A DNA stretch of 64,000 nt from Nissabacter sp. SGAir0207 (GCF_005491205.1 NZ_CP028035.1:1922001-1986000), one strand, 5' to 3'; positions 42,738 through 53,729 are shown, counted from the first letter of the stretch. Notes: a model not told the origin generated them from the sequence alone. Numbers and translations are program-made.

Positions 42738-44150
42738 TCAGGGTTTCCAGCCGCCGCCCAGTGCCTTGTAGAGGGTGATGGTCTGGTTGAGCTGGCCGAG
42801 GCGGGTGGTGATCTCCGCCTGCTGCGCGCTGTAGAGCGAGCGCTGGGCCACCAGCACGTTCAGGTAGTTGTCCACGCCCTGCTTGTAGCGCAGTTGCGAG
42901 ACGTCGTAGTTGCGCTGGTTAGCGGCGGTGTCCAGTTCGCGCGCCTGCAACTCATCCTGATAGGTGCTCTGGCCAGCCAGACCGTCCGCCACCTCCTCAA
43001 ACGCCTGCTGGATCGCCTTCTCATACTGGGCGACCTCCACCTTCTTCGACACCTCGGCCAGGGTGAGGTTGGCGCGGTTCACGCCGCCGTCAAAGATCGG
43101 CAGGTTGATGGAGGGCATGAACGACCAGGAGCCGGTGCCGCCGGAGAAGAGATCGCCAAGGCGGGCGCTGGTGGTGCCGCCCTGCCCGGTCAGCGTGATG
43201 CTCGGGAAGAAGGCCGCGCGCGCCGCGCCGATGTTGGCGTTGGCCGCTTTCAGCGCATGTTCCGCCGCGACGATATCCGGGCGGCGGGTCAGCAGGTCAG
43301 ACGGCAGCCCCGCCGGGATGGCCGGGAAACGCCAGTCGCGCTTGAGCGTCGCGCCCTCAATCAGGCTCTGCGGCACGGTGGTGCCAGCCAGCAGGTTGAG
43401 CGCGTTGATGTCCTGACGCACCTGACGGCTGTAGCTCGCCACGTCAGCCTGGGCGGTGCGCACCGTGGTCTCGGCCTGCGCCAGATCCTGGGTGGTGGCG
43501 ACGCCCTGCTCATAGCTCACCTTGGTCAGGTTGTAGGAGTCCATCTGGCTGGCGACGGTCTGTTGCGCCAGCGCCAGCAGATCACGGTCAGCACACAGCG
43601 ACAGGTAACCGGAGACGGTCTCCGCCACCAGACTGATCTGGGTGGCGCGCTGCGTTGCTTCGGTCTGGAGGTAGGTCTCCAGCCCTTGGTCGCGCAGGCT
43701 GCGCACCCGGCCAAACAGGTCCAGCTCATAGGAGGTGACGCCCAAATTGGCCTGATACTGGTGGTAGGTCACCGGGCCGGTGCTGCGGGTGTTGTACAGC
43801 CCGCCCGGCAGGTGCGCGGCGGTGCTGCCCGCGCCCGCCGAAATGGTCGGCAGCAGCGCGGCGCGATCGATGTCAAACTGCGCCTGCGCCGACTCCACGT
43901 TCAGCGCCGCGACCCGCAGGTCACGGTTGTTGGCCAGCGTCAGGTTGACCAGCTGTTGCAGTGCCGCGTCGTTGAAGAAGGCTTTCCAGCCAATGTCCGC
44001 GCCAGTGGCGGTTGACGCGCCCTGCTCGGGCGCGTTCCAGTTGGCGGGAACCGGCATGGCGGGCCGGTCATAGTGGGGTTCCAGCGTACACCCGCTCAGG
44101 GTCGCGAGGGTCACCAACGCCAGCAAAGAGAGGCGGAGTGGCTTAGTCAT
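42738..44150 (-). CDS. Outer-membrane efflux lipoprotein of the RND pump (OprM/CusC type)
   Basis: A 470-residue outer-membrane factor forming the exit duct of the tripartite pump. Lipobox LSGC (C21) with Thr at +2 fits outer-membrane sorting. It has two OEP repeats with typical [52 protein letters not shown] and [20 protein letters not shown]. The start at 44150 overlaps the pump gene's end by 8 bases; an in-frame GTG at 44165 is an alternative. It is last of three genes. Confidence 0.92.
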   Translation of the reverse strand: MTKPLRLSLLALVTLATLSGCTLEPHYDRPAMPVPANWNAPEQGASTATGADIGWKAFFNDAALQQLVNLTLANNRDLRVAALNVESAQAQFDIDRAALLPTISAGAGSTAAHLPGGLYNTRSTGPVTYHQYQANLGVTSYELDLFGRVRSLRDQGLETYLQTEATQRATQISLVAETVSGYLSLCADRDLLALAQQTVASQMDSYNLTKVSYEQGVATTQDLAQAETTVRTAQADVASYSRQVRQDINALNLLAGTTVPQSLIEGATLKRDWRFPAIPAGLPSDLLTRRPDIVAAEHALKAANANIGAARAAFFPSITLTGQGGTTSARLGDLFSGGTGSWSFMPSINLPIFDGGVNRANLTLAEVSKKVEVAQYEKAIQQAFEEVADGLAGQSTYQDELQARELDTAANQRNYDVSQLRYKQGVDNYLNVLVAQRSLYSAQQAEITTRLGQLNQTITLYKALGGGWKP

Positions 44151-47100
44151 GGTTCGTAGTCTCACTAGCGTGGCCGTTGGCGGTCACGGGTTGGTTCTGG
44201 CCCGCCTTGCGACGGGAAAACAGGCGCACCACCGCCACGTAGAACATCGGCACGAAGAAGATCGCCAGGAAGGTGGCGGTCAGCATCCCGCCGGCCACCG
44301 CGGTGCCGATCGAGTGCTGGCTGCCTGCCCCCGCGCCGTGCGAGATGGTCAGCGGCAGTACGCCGAGGATAAACGCCATCGAGGTCATGATGATCGGGCG
44401 GATACGCAGGCGGGCGGCCTCAACCGCGGCCTCCGCGATGCCCATCCCCTCACGCTCATGCAGCTCTTTGGCGAACTCAACAATCAGGATGGCGTTCTTC
44501 GCCGCCAGACCGACGGTGGTCAGCAGGCCGACCTGGAAGAAGACGTCATTTTGCAGGCCACGCATCAGCACCGCGCCGATGGTGCCCAGCACGCCGAGCG
44601 GTACCACCAGCAGCACCGAGAACGGGATGCTCCAGCTCTCATACAGCGCCGCCAGACAGAGGAACACCACCAGCACCGACAGGCCGTAGAGCGCCGGGGC
44701 CTGCGAGCCAGACATCTGCTCCTCATAGGAGATGCCGTGCCACTGCACGCGGAAGCCCGCTGGCAGCTTGGCCGCAATCTCCATCACCGCCTTGGTGGCG
44801 TCGCCGGAGCTATAGCCGCTGGCCGGGGAGCCCATGATCTCTACCGAGGAGACGCCGTTGAAGCGCTCGAAGCGTGGTGAGCCGTAGCCCCACTTGCCGC
44901 TGCCGAAGGAGGAGTAAGGCACCATCTGGCCGCTGCTGTTGCGGAAGTACCACTTGTCGAGATCTTCCGGCGTCACGCGCGAGGCGGCGCGGCCCTGGAT
45001 GTAGACCTTCTTCACGCGATCCTGGTACATGAACTGGTTGACGTAGCTGGAGCCCCAGGCCGCCGAGAGCGTGTCGTTGATATCTTCCAGACTCAGGCCA
45101 AGGGCGCGGGCGCGTTCGTCATCAATCATCAGCTCATACTGCGGCTCATCATCCATGCCGTTCGGGCGCACCGCCATCAGGCGTTTGTCCTTCGCCGCCA
45201 TGCCAAGGAACTGGTTGCGTGCGGCAATCAGCGCCTCATGGCCGGCGTTGTTGGTGTCCTGAAGGTAGAAGTCAAAGCCGGTGGCGTTGCCCAACTCCAT
45301 CACCGCTGGCGGCACCAGCGCATAGATCTTGGCGTCTTTTACCTGCGAGAAGCGCGCCATCGAGCGGCCCGCCAGCGCCTGCACCGTCAGGTCACTGCCC
45401 TCACGATCTTTCCAGTCCTTCAGCAGCACGAAGGCGATGCCGACGTTGGTGCCACGGCCAGAGAAGCTGAAGCCGTTGGCGGTAAACACCGACCGCACCG
45501 AGGCGCCCTCTTTGTCCAGCAGGTAGCTGCGCATGTCATCCAGCACTTTCTGGGTGCGCTCGGAGGAGGCGTTCGGCGGCAGCGTGACCTGCACCAGCAT
45601 CACGCCCTGATCCTCATCCGGCAGGAAGGAGGTAGGCACGCGGGTGAACAGGAAGCCGGTCAGCAGCACGATGCCCAGATAGATGACCAGGAACAGGTTG
45701 CGGCGCGAGATCACGCCCTTCACGCTGCGGGTGTAGTGCAGCGTACCGGCGTCAAACTGGCGGTTGAACCAGCCAGCAAAGCCGGTGTGCGCCTTCTCCT
45801 CGTCATACTGCTTGAGGATGGTGGCACAGAGCGCCGGGGTGAAGATCAGCGCCATCAGCACCGACAGCGCCATCGCCGACACAATGGTGATGGAGAACTG
45901 ACGGTAGATGATGCCGGTGGAGCCACCGAAGAAGGCCATCGGGATCAGTACCGCGGAGAGCACCAGCGCGATGCCGAACAGCGCGCCCTGAATCTGCTCC
46001 ATCGACTTGATGGTCGCCTCTTTCGGGCTGAGCTTCTCCTCGTGCATCACGCGTTCGACGTTCTCCACCACCACAATGGCGTCATCCACCAGCAGGCCGA
46101 TGGCGAGCACCATGCCGAACATCGTCAGGGTGTTGATGGAGTACCCGCAGGCGGACAGGATGCCAAAGGTGCCGAGCAGCACCACCGGCACCACCAGCGT
46201 GGTCACCAGCGTCGCGCGCAGGTTTTGCAGGAACAGCAGCATCACGCAGAACACCAGCACGATCGCTTCCAGCAGGGTCTTCACCACCTCTTCAATTGAG
46301 GCGCTGACCACCGGCGAGGTGTCATACGGGAACTCGATGCGCACGCCCTCCGGCAGGGAGGATTTCAGGCCATCCAGCGTGGCGCGTACCGCCTTGGCGG
46401 TGTCGAGGATGTTCGCCCCGCTCGCCAGACGCAGTGCGATACCGGTGGAGGGCTTGCCATTCAGGGTGGAGGCGATGCTGTAGTTCTCCGGCCCCAGATC
46501 GATGTTGGCGACATCGCTCAGGCGTACCTGCGAGCCGTCCGCATTGACCTTCAACAGCACGTCCTTGAACTGCTGCACCGTGGTGAAGCGGGTCTTGCCG
46601 ATGATGGTGGCGCTCAGCTTGGTGTCCTTCACCGTCGGCAGGCCGCCCAGCTTACCGGAGGAGACCTGCACGTTCTGCTGGTTGATGGCCGTGGTGACGT
46701 CGCTGGGGATCAGCTGGTACTTGTAGAGCTTGGCCGGGTCGAGCCAGATACGCATTGCGTACTCTGAGCCCATCATCAGGAAGTCGCCGACGCCCTTGGT
46801 ACGGGTGATCGGGTCTTCCAGCTTGGTCACCAACAGGTTGCTCAGATCCGAGTTGGACATTGAGCCGCTGTCGGCAATCAGGCTGACCACCATCATAAAG
46901 TTGGACTGGTACTTGGCGACGCGCATCCCTTGGTTGACCACCTCGGTGGGCAACTGGGATTCGGCCAGCGAGACCTTGTTCTGCACCTGCACCTGCGCGA
47001 TGTCCGGGTCGGTGCCCTGATCGAAGGTGGCGATGATGGAGGCGCTGCCGTCGCTGTTGCTCTGCGACTCAATGTAGCGCAGGTTGTCCAGCCCGTTGAG

Positions 47101-47304
47101 CTGCTGCTCAATCACCTGCACCACGGTGTTCTGCACGGTCTGTGCGGAGGCGCCCGGATAGGTGACGGAGACCGAAATCGCCGGCGGGGCGATGTTCGGG
47201 TATTGGTTAATCGGCAGGTGCAAAATGGAGAGCGCACCCGCCAGCATCACGACAATTGCCACTACCCAGGCAAAGATCGGACGCTCGACGAAAAATTTCG
47301 ACAT
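44143..47304 (-). CDS. RND multidrug efflux pump, AcrB/MexB (HAE1) type
   Basis: A 1053-residue inner-membrane proton-driven pump. It begins [20 protein letters not shown], the standard AcrB start, and has twelve membrane segments with two large periplasmic loops. The proton-relay aspartates lie in [19 protein letters not shown], and [17 protein letters not shown] matches the TM10 Lys region. The pore and docking sequences are typical of the hydrophobe/amphiphile exporters. AAGG precedes the ATG. It lies 10 bases after the adaptor gene. Which drugs it exports cannot be stated. Confidence 0.95.
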   Translation of the reverse strand: MSKFFVERPIFAWVVAIVVMLAGALSILHLPINQYPNIAPPAISVSVTYPGASAQTVQNTVVQVIEQQLNGLDNLRYIESQSNSDGSASIIATFDQGTDPDIAQVQVQNKVSLAESQLPTEVVNQGMRVAKYQSNFMMVVSLIADSGSMSNSDLSNLLVTKLEDPITRTKGVGDFLMMGSEYAMRIWLDPAKLYKYQLIPSDVTTAINQQNVQVSSGKLGGLPTVKDTKLSATIIGKTRFTTVQQFKDVLLKVNADGSQVRLSDVANIDLGPENYSIASTLNGKPSTGIALRLASGANILDTAKAVRATLDGLKSSLPEGVRIEFPYDTSPVVSASIEEVVKTLLEAIVLVFCVMLLFLQNLRATLVTTLVVPVVLLGTFGILSACGYSINTLTMFGMVLAIGLLVDDAIVVVENVERVMHEEKLSPKEATIKSMEQIQGALFGIALVLSAVLIPMAFFGGSTGIIYRQFSITIVSAMALSVLMALIFTPALCATILKQYDEEKAHTGFAGWFNRQFDAGTLHYTRSVKGVISRRNLFLVIYLGIVLLTGFLFTRVPTSFLPDEDQGVMLVQVTLPPNASSERTQKVLDDMRSYLLDKEGASVRSVFTANGFSFSGRGTNVGIAFVLLKDWKDREGSDLTVQALAGRSMARFSQVKDAKIYALVPPAVMELGNATGFDFYLQDTNNAGHEALIAARNQFLGMAAKDKRLMAVRPNGMDDEPQYELMIDDERARALGLSLEDINDTLSAAWGSSYVNQFMYQDRVKKVYIQGRAASRVTPEDLDKWYFRNSSGQMVPYSSFGSGKWGYGSPRFERFNGVSSVEIMGSPASGYSSGDATKAVMEIAAKLPAGFRVQWHGISYEEQMSGSQAPALYGLSVLVVFLCLAALYESWSIPFSVLLVVPLGVLGTIGAVLMRGLQNDVFFQVGLLTTVGLAAKNAILIVEFAKELHEREGMGIAEAAVEAARLRIRPIIMTSMAFILGVLPLTISHGAGAGSQHSIGTAVAGGMLTATFLAIFFVPMFYVAVVRLFSRRKAGQNQPVTANGHASETTNHD

Positions 47305-47314
47305 GACGTGGCCT

Positions 47315-48454
47315 TTATTGTGCGGACGGATCGGTCAGGGAGAGGTTTTTGGTGGCATCCGCGTAAGCCTGCGGCTGGCGCTCTTTCGCCACCACCTTGA
47401 CGCCATTGCGCACGCTTTGCAGGCCGTTGGTGACCACGCGATCGCCCTCACCCAAGCCGCTGTTGACCAGCCACTCACCCTTGATCATCTCACCGGTCTC
47501 AATCTGGCGCTGCTCGGCGGTGTTGTCCGCCTTCACCAGATAGACGTAGGGGTGGCCCTTGGTGTCATGGCCGACCGCCTCTTGCGGCACCAGAATTCCC
47601 TTCTGCTGTACGCCCTGTTGCAGCGTGGCGTGGACAAACATCCCCGGCAGCAGTTCGTTGTGCGGGTTCGGGAAGGCGGCGCGCAGCGTCACTGAGCCGG
47701 TGCCTTGGTCAACGGTCACTTCCGAGAACTCCAGACGGCCCGGCTGCGCGTAGTGCGAGCCATCTTCCAGCGTCAGGGTCGCCTTGGCGGCGTTCTCCCC
47801 GGCGGAGGCCAGCTGGCCGGACGCCAACGCGCGGCGCAGGCGCAGCAGATCCTGCGAGGACTCGCTGACATCGACATAGATCGGGTCGAGCTGCTGGATG
47901 GTGGTCAGGTAAGCGCTCTGGCCGTTGGTCACCAGCGCCCCTTCGGTGTAGAGGGTACGGCCAATGTGGCCGCTGATCGGCGCGGTGATGCGGGTGTAGT
48001 TCAGGTTGACGCGGGCCGCTTCCAGATCTGCCTCGGCCTCTTTTTGCGCCGCCACGGCGTCCTCATACTGCTGGCTACTGACGGCGTGCGCCTCGGCCAG
48101 CGGCTTGTAACGCTTCGCCAGTGCGGTGGCGTTGCGCAGGGTGGCCTGTGCCTTGTCGTAGGCTGCCTGATAGGTGGCCGGGTCGATCTGGTAGAGCGGC
48201 TGGCCAGCTTTCACCTCGCTGCCCTGGGTGAAGTAGCGTTTCTGGATGATGCCGCTGACCTGCGGGCGCACCTCGGCGGTACGCACGGCGGTGGTGCGGC
48301 CGGGCAGTTCAGTGGTCAGGCTGACGGCCTGGGCGTGCAGTGTGACCACATCAACAGCCGGGTCTTGTGCGGGCGCGCCGGCCTGCGAAGAGGCCGCCTG
48401 ATCACACGCGGAGAGAAGCATCACAATGCTCAATGAGAGAAGTTTGCGGCGCAT
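47315..48454 (-). CDS. RND efflux periplasmic adaptor lipoprotein, AcrA type
   Basis: A 379-residue membrane fusion protein. Lipobox LSAC (C17) with Asp at +2 predicts inner-membrane anchoring, as in AcrA. It contains the lipoyl halves [23 protein letters not shown] and [19 protein letters not shown] flanking a helical hairpin, then beta-barrel and membrane-proximal domains ending [16 protein letters not shown]. The ATG at 48454 follows GTGGAAACT; an in-frame GTG at 48463 is possible. It is first in the operon. No TetR-type regulator is adjacent, but a palindrome lies just upstream. Confidence 0.93.
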   Translation of the reverse strand: MRRKLLSLSIVMLLSACDQAASSQAGAPAQDPAVDVVTLHAQAVSLTTELPGRTTAVRTAEVRPQVSGIIQKRYFTQGSEVKAGQPLYQIDPATYQAAYDKAQATLRNATALAKRYKPLAEAHAVSSQQYEDAVAAQKEAEADLEAARVNLNYTRITAPISGHIGRTLYTEGALVTNGQSAYLTTIQQLDPIYVDVSESSQDLLRLRRALASGQLASAGENAAKATLTLEDGSHYAQPGRLEFSEVTVDQGTGSVTLRAAFPNPHNELLPGMFVHATLQQGVQQKGILVPQEAVGHDTKGHPYVYLVKADNTAEQRQIETGEMIKGEWLVNSGLGEGDRVVTNGLQSVRNGVKVVAKERQPQAYADATKNLSLTDPSAQ

Positions 48455-48476
48455 AGTTTCCACTCTGGTTAAAAGC

Positions 48477-48492
48477 GAGAACAGTCGTTCTC
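48477..48492. promoter_or_regulatory. Palindromic operator candidate upstream of the RND operon
   Basis: GAGAAC-AGTC-GTTCTC, a perfect 6+6 inverted repeat 22 bases before the adaptor start. Well placed for a repressor. The cognate regulator is not in the neighbourhood. Confidence 0.45.
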
Positions 48493-48840
48493 AAAATAAG
48501 AGGGGTACTATACGAGAAGCGTTTTCTTAACTCATGTAAGGGTATCGTTAAGAGAAATACTAAAATAATTCACTCTGCTTGACCCAACCTGACCCACTGC
48601 CCGGAAAAACTGACAAAGCATTGACAGAAATATTCAATGATCTGGGTCACGTTTCACTTAAGTAAACATGATATTTCTGCAAGAAAAACCTGCCCAGCAC
48701 AATATTCCATGCGAAGTGTAACTATCACGCCGCTCAACACTGAAATATTTTGATATACCTGTTCGAGGTCTTCACAACTCCTCACAATTACTTAGCAATT
48801 GTCTTTACCCATTAGCAACATCAAACAGTTATGCTAGGGG

Positions 48841-48909
48841 CCGAGGAAGAGCAGTTCCTCTTTGTTGCCCGTTGCAACCATGCCCACTGTCCGATGTGGG
48901 TTTTTTTTC
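48841..48909 (+). ncRNA. Candidate small RNA between the two efflux operons
   Basis: On the plus strand, three hairpins follow in a row: GAGGAA/TTCCTC (48843-48860), GTTGC/GCAAC (48864-48878) and CCCAC/GTGGG (48883-48900), the last followed by eight T, a proper intrinsic terminator. TATGCT at 48830-48835 could be its -10. No plus-strand gene lies upstream to need this terminator. The expected length is about 70 nt. It matches no enterobacterial sRNA I recall. Confidence 0.45.
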
Positions 48910-48928
48910 GCCTTTTTTCCGCGCCGCC

Positions 48929-50317
48929 CTAAGGCGACGCGGTGTCCCGTTGCCAGCCGCCGCCCATGCCCTGCCACAGGTCAATCTGCGCCAGCATCAC
49001 GTTGGTTTTCAGCTGGATCACCGTCAGCTGGGTGCTGTAGAGCGCCCGCTGGGCGTCCAGCTCCTCCAGATAGGAAGCGTAACCGTTGCTGTAGCGGTTG
49101 TGCGCGATGCGCAAGGCGTCCGAGAGCGCCTGCTGTTGCTGCTCCGCTTCCGCCAGCTGCTCACCGAGGCGGTTGATGGCATCAATGCTGTTGTTCACCT
49201 GCGCAAAGGCGTTGCGCACCACCGACTCATACTGGTAGAGCGCCTGATTGCGCGCCGCCATCGAGACATCCACCTGCGCGTTGAGCGCCTCGCGGTTGAT
49301 GATCGGGGCCAGCACGCTGCCGCCCAGTGACCAGAGGCGGAACGGGCTGGCCAGCACCTCGGCCAGCGTGTCATCTTGCAGGGTGCCGCTGGCGGTCAGG
49401 TTGAGCGACGGCAACAGGTTGGCGCGCGAAACCGCCAGCGAGGCGTCCGCCGCCACCAGCAGCCGCTCCGCCTGCACGATGTCCGGTCGGCGGTTGAGCA
49501 GCGCGGAGGGCAGATAGCGCGGCAGCGGTGGCGCGCGCAGGCTGTCGAGCGCCGGGCCACGGGCAATCGGGCCGGGGTTGCCAGCCAGCAGCAGGTTCAG
49601 GGCATTCTCCTGCTCGGTGATCTGGTGGCGCAGCGCCGGGATCTGGGCGCGGGTGGCGCGGTACTCCGACTCCGCCTGCACCCACTCCAGCCGCGAGCTG
49701 TAGCCAGTCTCATACTGCCGCTGTGCCAGTTTCAGCGAATTCTCACGCGAGGTGAGCGTCGCCTCGGTCAGCGCCAGTTGGGCGTCCAGCCCGCGCAGGG
49801 TCAGGTAGCCGGAGGCTACCGCCGCCGAGACCTGCAACACTGCGGCCTCGGCGGCGGCCTGTTGCGCCTCGGCGCTGGCGCGCGCCGCCTCGGTGGCGCT
49901 GCGCTGGCCGCCCCAGAGATCGACGTTGTAGTTGAGTTGCAGCGTGCCCTGATAGACAGTGCTGCGCGCCTGCTGGCCGGTGACTGAAGAGATCGTGCGC
50001 TGACGCGCGGCGTTCGCGCCGATGTCCAGCGTCGGCAACTGCTCGCCAAAGGCGGCGCGCAGCCGGGCCTGATACTCCTCTACCCGTGCGCGCGCCACCA
50101 AAATGTCGGTGTTGGCGACCAGCGCCCGGTTCACCAACTGGTTGAGCTGCGGATCGCCAAAGCCGCGCCACCACGCCCCACCGGCGGCGGAGGCTGGCCC
50201 CAGCGTCTCCCGCCACTGCGACGGGATGGTCAAGGAGGGGGCGGCCTGCTCCACCTGCCGCCCGCCACAGGCCGCCAGCAGCAGGGCCAGCGGCAACAGC
50301 GCCATGCGCCGCCTCAT
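48929..50317 (-). CDS. Outer-membrane efflux lipoprotein of the EmrAB-type pump
   Basis: A 462-residue outer-membrane factor of the NodT/OprM group. Lipobox LAAC (C17) with Gly at +2 predicts outer-membrane sorting. It has two OEP repeats with YNVDLWGGQRSATEAARAS, LNRRPDIVQAERLLVAADASLAVSRANLLPSL and a C-terminal YSNGYASYLEELDAQRALY. It is the last gene of a MarR-MFS-HlyD-OMF operon and overlaps the HlyD gene's stop as ATGA. Confidence 0.91.
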   Translation of the reverse strand: MRRRMALLPLALLLAACGGRQVEQAAPSLTIPSQWRETLGPASAAGGAWWRGFGDPQLNQLVNRALVANTDILVARARVEEYQARLRAAFGEQLPTLDIGANAARQRTISSVTGQQARSTVYQGTLQLNYNVDLWGGQRSATEAARASAEAQQAAAEAAVLQVSAAVASGYLTLRGLDAQLALTEATLTSRENSLKLAQRQYETGYSSRLEWVQAESEYRATRAQIPALRHQITEQENALNLLLAGNPGPIARGPALDSLRAPPLPRYLPSALLNRRPDIVQAERLLVAADASLAVSRANLLPSLNLTASGTLQDDTLAEVLASPFRLWSLGGSVLAPIINREALNAQVDVSMAARNQALYQYESVVRNAFAQVNNSIDAINRLGEQLAEAEQQQQALSDALRIAHNRYSNGYASYLEELDAQRALYSTQLTVIQLKTNVMLAQIDLWQGMGGGWQRDTASP

Positions 50318-51414
50318 CGTACCGGCTCCAGCGGCGGCAGCGCCTCGGTCGGCCGGTCGGTGTGGATGGTCACCACCACCGACATCCCCGGCCGCAGGCG
50401 CGCGCGCGTCGCCTCATCCGCCTTGATGCGGATGCGCACCGGGATGCGCTGGGCGATCTTGACGAAGTTGCCGGTGGCGTTGTCAGCGACAATGGTGCTG
50501 AACTCCGAGCCGGTGGCCGGTGAGAGGTTCTCCACCACGCCGCTGTAGACCGCGCCATCCAGTGCATCGACGCTGAAGGTCACTGGCAGGCCGACGCGCA
50601 CCTGCGCCATCTGCGTCTCCTTCATGTTGGCGACCACCCACAGCTGTTGCGGCACCAGCGCCGTCAGATGGGTGCCAGCGCTGACATAGGCCCCCTGCCG
50701 CACGCTCACCTGCCCAAGCTGGCCGTCACGCGGCGCGGTGATGCGGGTGTTCGCCACATCAATCTCCGCCAGTTCCACCGCCGCCGCGGCGTTGGCGACA
50801 TCCGCCTCCAGCGAGGCGCGGTTGACGATCACCGTCTGTTTGTCCTGCTTCGCCATCTCCAGCGCCGCCTTGCCCTGTGCCACGTCGGCCTCGGCCTGCG
50901 CCGCCGCCGCGCGGCTGGCGTCACGCTCGCGCACCGACAGCGAGCCGTCGGAGACCAGATCCTCCACCCGTTTCAGATCGAGCCGCGCCTTCAGCGCCTG
51001 CGCGCTGGCGTTCTGCACCGCCGCCTCGCTGCGGGCTATCGACGCCTCGGCGCTGCGCCGCTGCTGGATATTGTTCGCCAGCGCCGCCTTTTTCATCGCA
51101 TATTGCGCCTGCGCCTGATGCAGGCGCTGCTGGTAGATGCGGTCATCGATGGTCATGATCAGGTCGCCCTTGCGCACGTGGTCGAAGTCATTCACCCGCA
51201 CCGAGGTGATATAGCCGTTGAGCTGCGGGCTGATGATGGTGACCTGCCCGCGCACATAGGCGTTCTCCGTGGCTTGGCGGGTTGGTGAGAACGGCGGCAG
51301 TTGCCAGGCATAGAGCACCACCAGCACGCCAAGAAGGGCAATCACCACTGGCAACGCGATGGTAAGGTAACGTTTGGCCCGACGCGGTTGCGCCGGGGTG
51401 ACCACTTCACTCAT
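50314..51414 (-). CDS. EmrA/HlyD-type membrane fusion protein
   Basis: A 366-residue adaptor with one N-terminal membrane anchor (YLTIALPVVIALLGVLVVLYAW). The lipoyl halves are ENAYVRGQVTIISPQLNGYI and VANTRITAPRDGQLGQVSVRQG, around an unusually Ala-rich helical hairpin, then a beta-barrel domain. It links the EmrB-like pump to the outer-membrane factor. ATGA overlaps exist at both ends. Confidence 0.92.
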   Translation of the reverse strand: MSEVVTPAQPRRAKRYLTIALPVVIALLGVLVVLYAWQLPPFSPTRQATENAYVRGQVTIISPQLNGYITSVRVNDFDHVRKGDLIMTIDDRIYQQRLHQAQAQYAMKKAALANNIQQRRSAEASIARSEAAVQNASAQALKARLDLKRVEDLVSDGSLSVRERDASRAAAAQAEADVAQGKAALEMAKQDKQTVIVNRASLEADVANAAAAVELAEIDVANTRITAPRDGQLGQVSVRQGAYVSAGTHLTALVPQQLWVVANMKETQMAQVRVGLPVTFSVDALDGAVYSGVVENLSPATGSEFSTIVADNATGNFVKIAQRIPVRIRIKADEATRARLRPGMSVVVTIHTDRPTEALPPLEPVR

Positions 51415-53087
51415 GAACCCTCCGGGGAGTTGGCGCGCGGTGGCGCCGATGTTGCTTTGTTCTGTTCCGCCTGCCGCTCACGGCGCGCGCGTAACTGTTT
51501 CAGGAAATAGCGGCCCAGCATCCACACCAGCGTGACCGCCGCGATGGCGGCGGTCAGCAGGTAGACGTCGTTGTAGGCCAGCACGTTGGCTTCGCGGGTG
51601 GCGGCGGCCTGCAACAGCACCGAGCCTTCCGCGCCACGTAGCGTGGGGTCATTCAGCACGCCGTTGAGGCCAGCGCTGTAGCTGTTGATGCGCTCCATCA
51701 CCAGCGGGTCAAGATTGCTGAGGTTGTCAGCGATGATGCTGGAGTGGTACTTCTCGCGCACGATCTGGAAGGTGCCGAGCAGTGCCGAGCCAATCAGCCC
51801 GCCGAGGTTCTGGCTCATGCCAAACACCGCCACGAAGCTCACCAGATTGCGCGGCTCCGCCACCACGCTGCCGATGATCGACAGCATCGCCGGGGCGAGG
51901 AAGAAGGCCCCGCCAAAGCCCATCAAAAACTGGCTGAACACCATCTGTGACGCGCGCGTCAGGTTGTTGGCCTGCGCATCGATCAGCGCGGAGATGATCA
52001 TCAGTACCAGCGAAATCACCACCGGCACCTCCAGCTGGCCGGGTTTGACGGTCAACGCGCTGGCGGCCATGCCCGCGATCACCCCCATCAGCACCGCCAG
52101 CGAGAGCGCCTGCATCTGGTCATTCTGCAAGCCGATATACTGCAAAAAGCCTATCGGCCCGACGTTCTGCTCCGACAGCACGATGCGCATCAGCAGCATG
52201 GTGAGGCCGAGCCGCAGCACGTTGCCGCTGCTCAGCCAGCGAATGTTGAGCAACGGGTTGGTGCGCCGGTGCTCCACCAGCACCGCGGCGGTGATCAGCA
52301 CAATCGCGGCGGCCAGCGCCGCCCCCAGCCACGGGGTGCTCGTCCACCAGTCATAGCGGCCAAGCGAGATCACCGCGCACAGCAGCCCCATGCCGGGGGC
52401 CATCAGGAAGAAGGTGACGAAATCCATCTTCTCGAACACTTTGTAGCGGTCGCTGGGCGGCAGTTTCAGCATCAGCACGCAGCCAAGGCAGAGCAGCGCC
52501 AGCCCCAGCTCAAACAGGTAGAGGCCGCGCCACTCATTCAGCTCCAGCAGCTCAGCGGAGAAGAGCCGCGCCAGCGGGATCGCCAGCTGTGACGCGCCGA
52601 TGCCAATCACCAGCCCCTTTAGCCGGTGCTTGGCCGGGAACGCCTGAATCAGGTAGTAGATGCCCAGCGAGGAGAGCGCCGCCCCCACCGCGCCGTGGGC
52701 GGCACGCACCGCAATCGCCGAGGCCAGGTCGTTGACGAACAGGTGGAAGAAGGTGATCAGCGCATAGAGCACCAAAAACGCCTCGCAGAACAGCCGCAGG
52801 CCGAACTGCAGGCGGAACTTCACCAGCAGCAGGTTGATGGAGATGTTGGTCATCACATAGACCGCTGGCAGCCAGGCGATCTCATTGCTGAACGCGCCCA
52901 GCACCCCTTGCAGGTTGGTGAGGTTGGCGCTGACCAGCGCGTTGCCGAGGCCGCCGGTGATGGCGACCAGGATACCCACTATCCCAAACGCCAGCCGCTT
53001 GTGCCACGGGTGCAGCGGCGTCGAGGGGGAGCCGGGCAGCATCGGGCGCTCATGGGGCGCCCACTCCCGCACAATATAGGGTTTCAT
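51411..53087 (-). CDS. EmrB-like MFS (DHA2) multidrug transporter
   Basis: A 558-residue, 14-helix major facilitator of the DHA2 drug:proton antiporter class. Motifs visible are AITGGLGNALVSANLTNLQG near the first helix, NEIAWLPAVYVMTNISINLL, and a late FGGAFFLAPAMLSIIGSVV. The N-terminal ~30 residues are cytosolic and Pro-rich. It is co-transcribed with marR upstream (ATGA overlap) and hlyD/omf downstream, giving a complete tripartite pump. Substrates are unknown. Confidence 0.92.
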   Translation of the reverse strand: MKPYIVREWAPHERPMLPGSPSTPLHPWHKRLAFGIVGILVAITGGLGNALVSANLTNLQGVLGAFSNEIAWLPAVYVMTNISINLLLVKFRLQFGLRLFCEAFLVLYALITFFHLFVNDLASAIAVRAAHGAVGAALSSLGIYYLIQAFPAKHRLKGLVIGIGASQLAIPLARLFSAELLELNEWRGLYLFELGLALLCLGCVLMLKLPPSDRYKVFEKMDFVTFFLMAPGMGLLCAVISLGRYDWWTSTPWLGAALAAAIVLITAAVLVEHRRTNPLLNIRWLSSGNVLRLGLTMLLMRIVLSEQNVGPIGFLQYIGLQNDQMQALSLAVLMGVIAGMAASALTVKPGQLEVPVVISLVLMIISALIDAQANNLTRASQMVFSQFLMGFGGAFFLAPAMLSIIGSVVAEPRNLVSFVAVFGMSQNLGGLIGSALLGTFQIVREKYHSSIIADNLSNLDPLVMERINSYSAGLNGVLNDPTLRGAEGSVLLQAAATREANVLAYNDVYLLTAAIAAVTLVWMLGRYFLKQLRARRERQAEQNKATSAPPRANSPEGS

Positions 53088-53533
53088 TCGCTCTGCTCGG
53101 ACGCCTCGCGCAGCGCGTCCAGTACCCGCACCGCCGCGGCCAACTCCGCTGGGTCCAGTTTGGACATCAGTGACTTATGCAGCGCGTCGGCCTCGCCCTT
53201 CGCCTGCTCATAGAGCGCGAAGCCAGCCTCGGTCGCCACCACCAGCCGTTTGCGGCGATCTTCTGGCGTCACTTGCCGCCGTACCAGTCCCTGGCGCGCC
53301 AGCTTGTCAATCATGCTGACCACGCTGGCCCCCTCCAGCCCAAGCCGGGCCGCCAGCTCCCCCTGACACAGCGGGGGTTCTGACATCGCAATGGTGGAGA
53401 CCGCGACCCAACTGGCCTGATTCAGCCCTTGCGCCTTCAATCGACGGTCAATGGCCTGCCGTAGGGCGCGGGAGGTAAAGTGCAACGCACGGATAAAATT
53501 CTGCTCTGGCGGGATAATCAGGCTCTCTGGCAT
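53084..53533 (-). CDS. MarR-family repressor of the EmrAB-type operon
   Basis: A 149-residue winged-helix regulator. It has CQGELAARLGLEGASVVSMIDKLARQGLVRRQVTPEDRRKRLVVAT, the standard MarR recognition helix and wing. It is the first gene of its own efflux operon and overlaps the MFS gene by ATGA, so autoregulation with ligand-induced derepression is likely. Two overlapping palindromes sit 41 bases upstream of the start. Confidence 0.92.
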   Translation of the reverse strand: MPESLIIPPEQNFIRALHFTSRALRQAIDRRLKAQGLNQASWVAVSTIAMSEPPLCQGELAARLGLEGASVVSMIDKLARQGLVRRQVTPEDRRKRLVVATEAGFALYEQAKGEADALHKSLMSKLDPAELAAAVRVLDALREASEQSE

Positions 53534-53573
53534 AAAATGACGGTCTTACGTTATGAATCCGGCTAAAAGTAAC

Positions 53574-53593
53574 ATGTAATTTACATTGTAAAT
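53574..53593. promoter_or_regulatory. Overlapping palindromes, probable MarR operator
   Basis: ATGTAA-T-TTACAT (53574-53586) overlaps ATTTACA-T-TGTAAAT (53579-53593). Both are perfect, in an AT-rich promoter region just upstream of the marR gene. Confidence 0.6.
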
Positions 53594-53729
53594 GACACAA
53601 TCCAACACTTGCTAATCGCCGGATAAATAATATGGAAAATTATTAACGTTTCTGTACAAAAAAGGCGGGAAACTGACGGGCATAAAATAGGCGAGAACCT
53701 GACGCCCCAACCGGGCGCCAGGGGCAACA

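Noticed and set aside
48477..48492. GAAC-N4-GTTC core as a LexA (SOS) box
   Set aside because: That core is the Gram-positive LexA consensus; enterobacterial LexA uses CTG-N10-CAG. Kept only as an operator of unknown factor.
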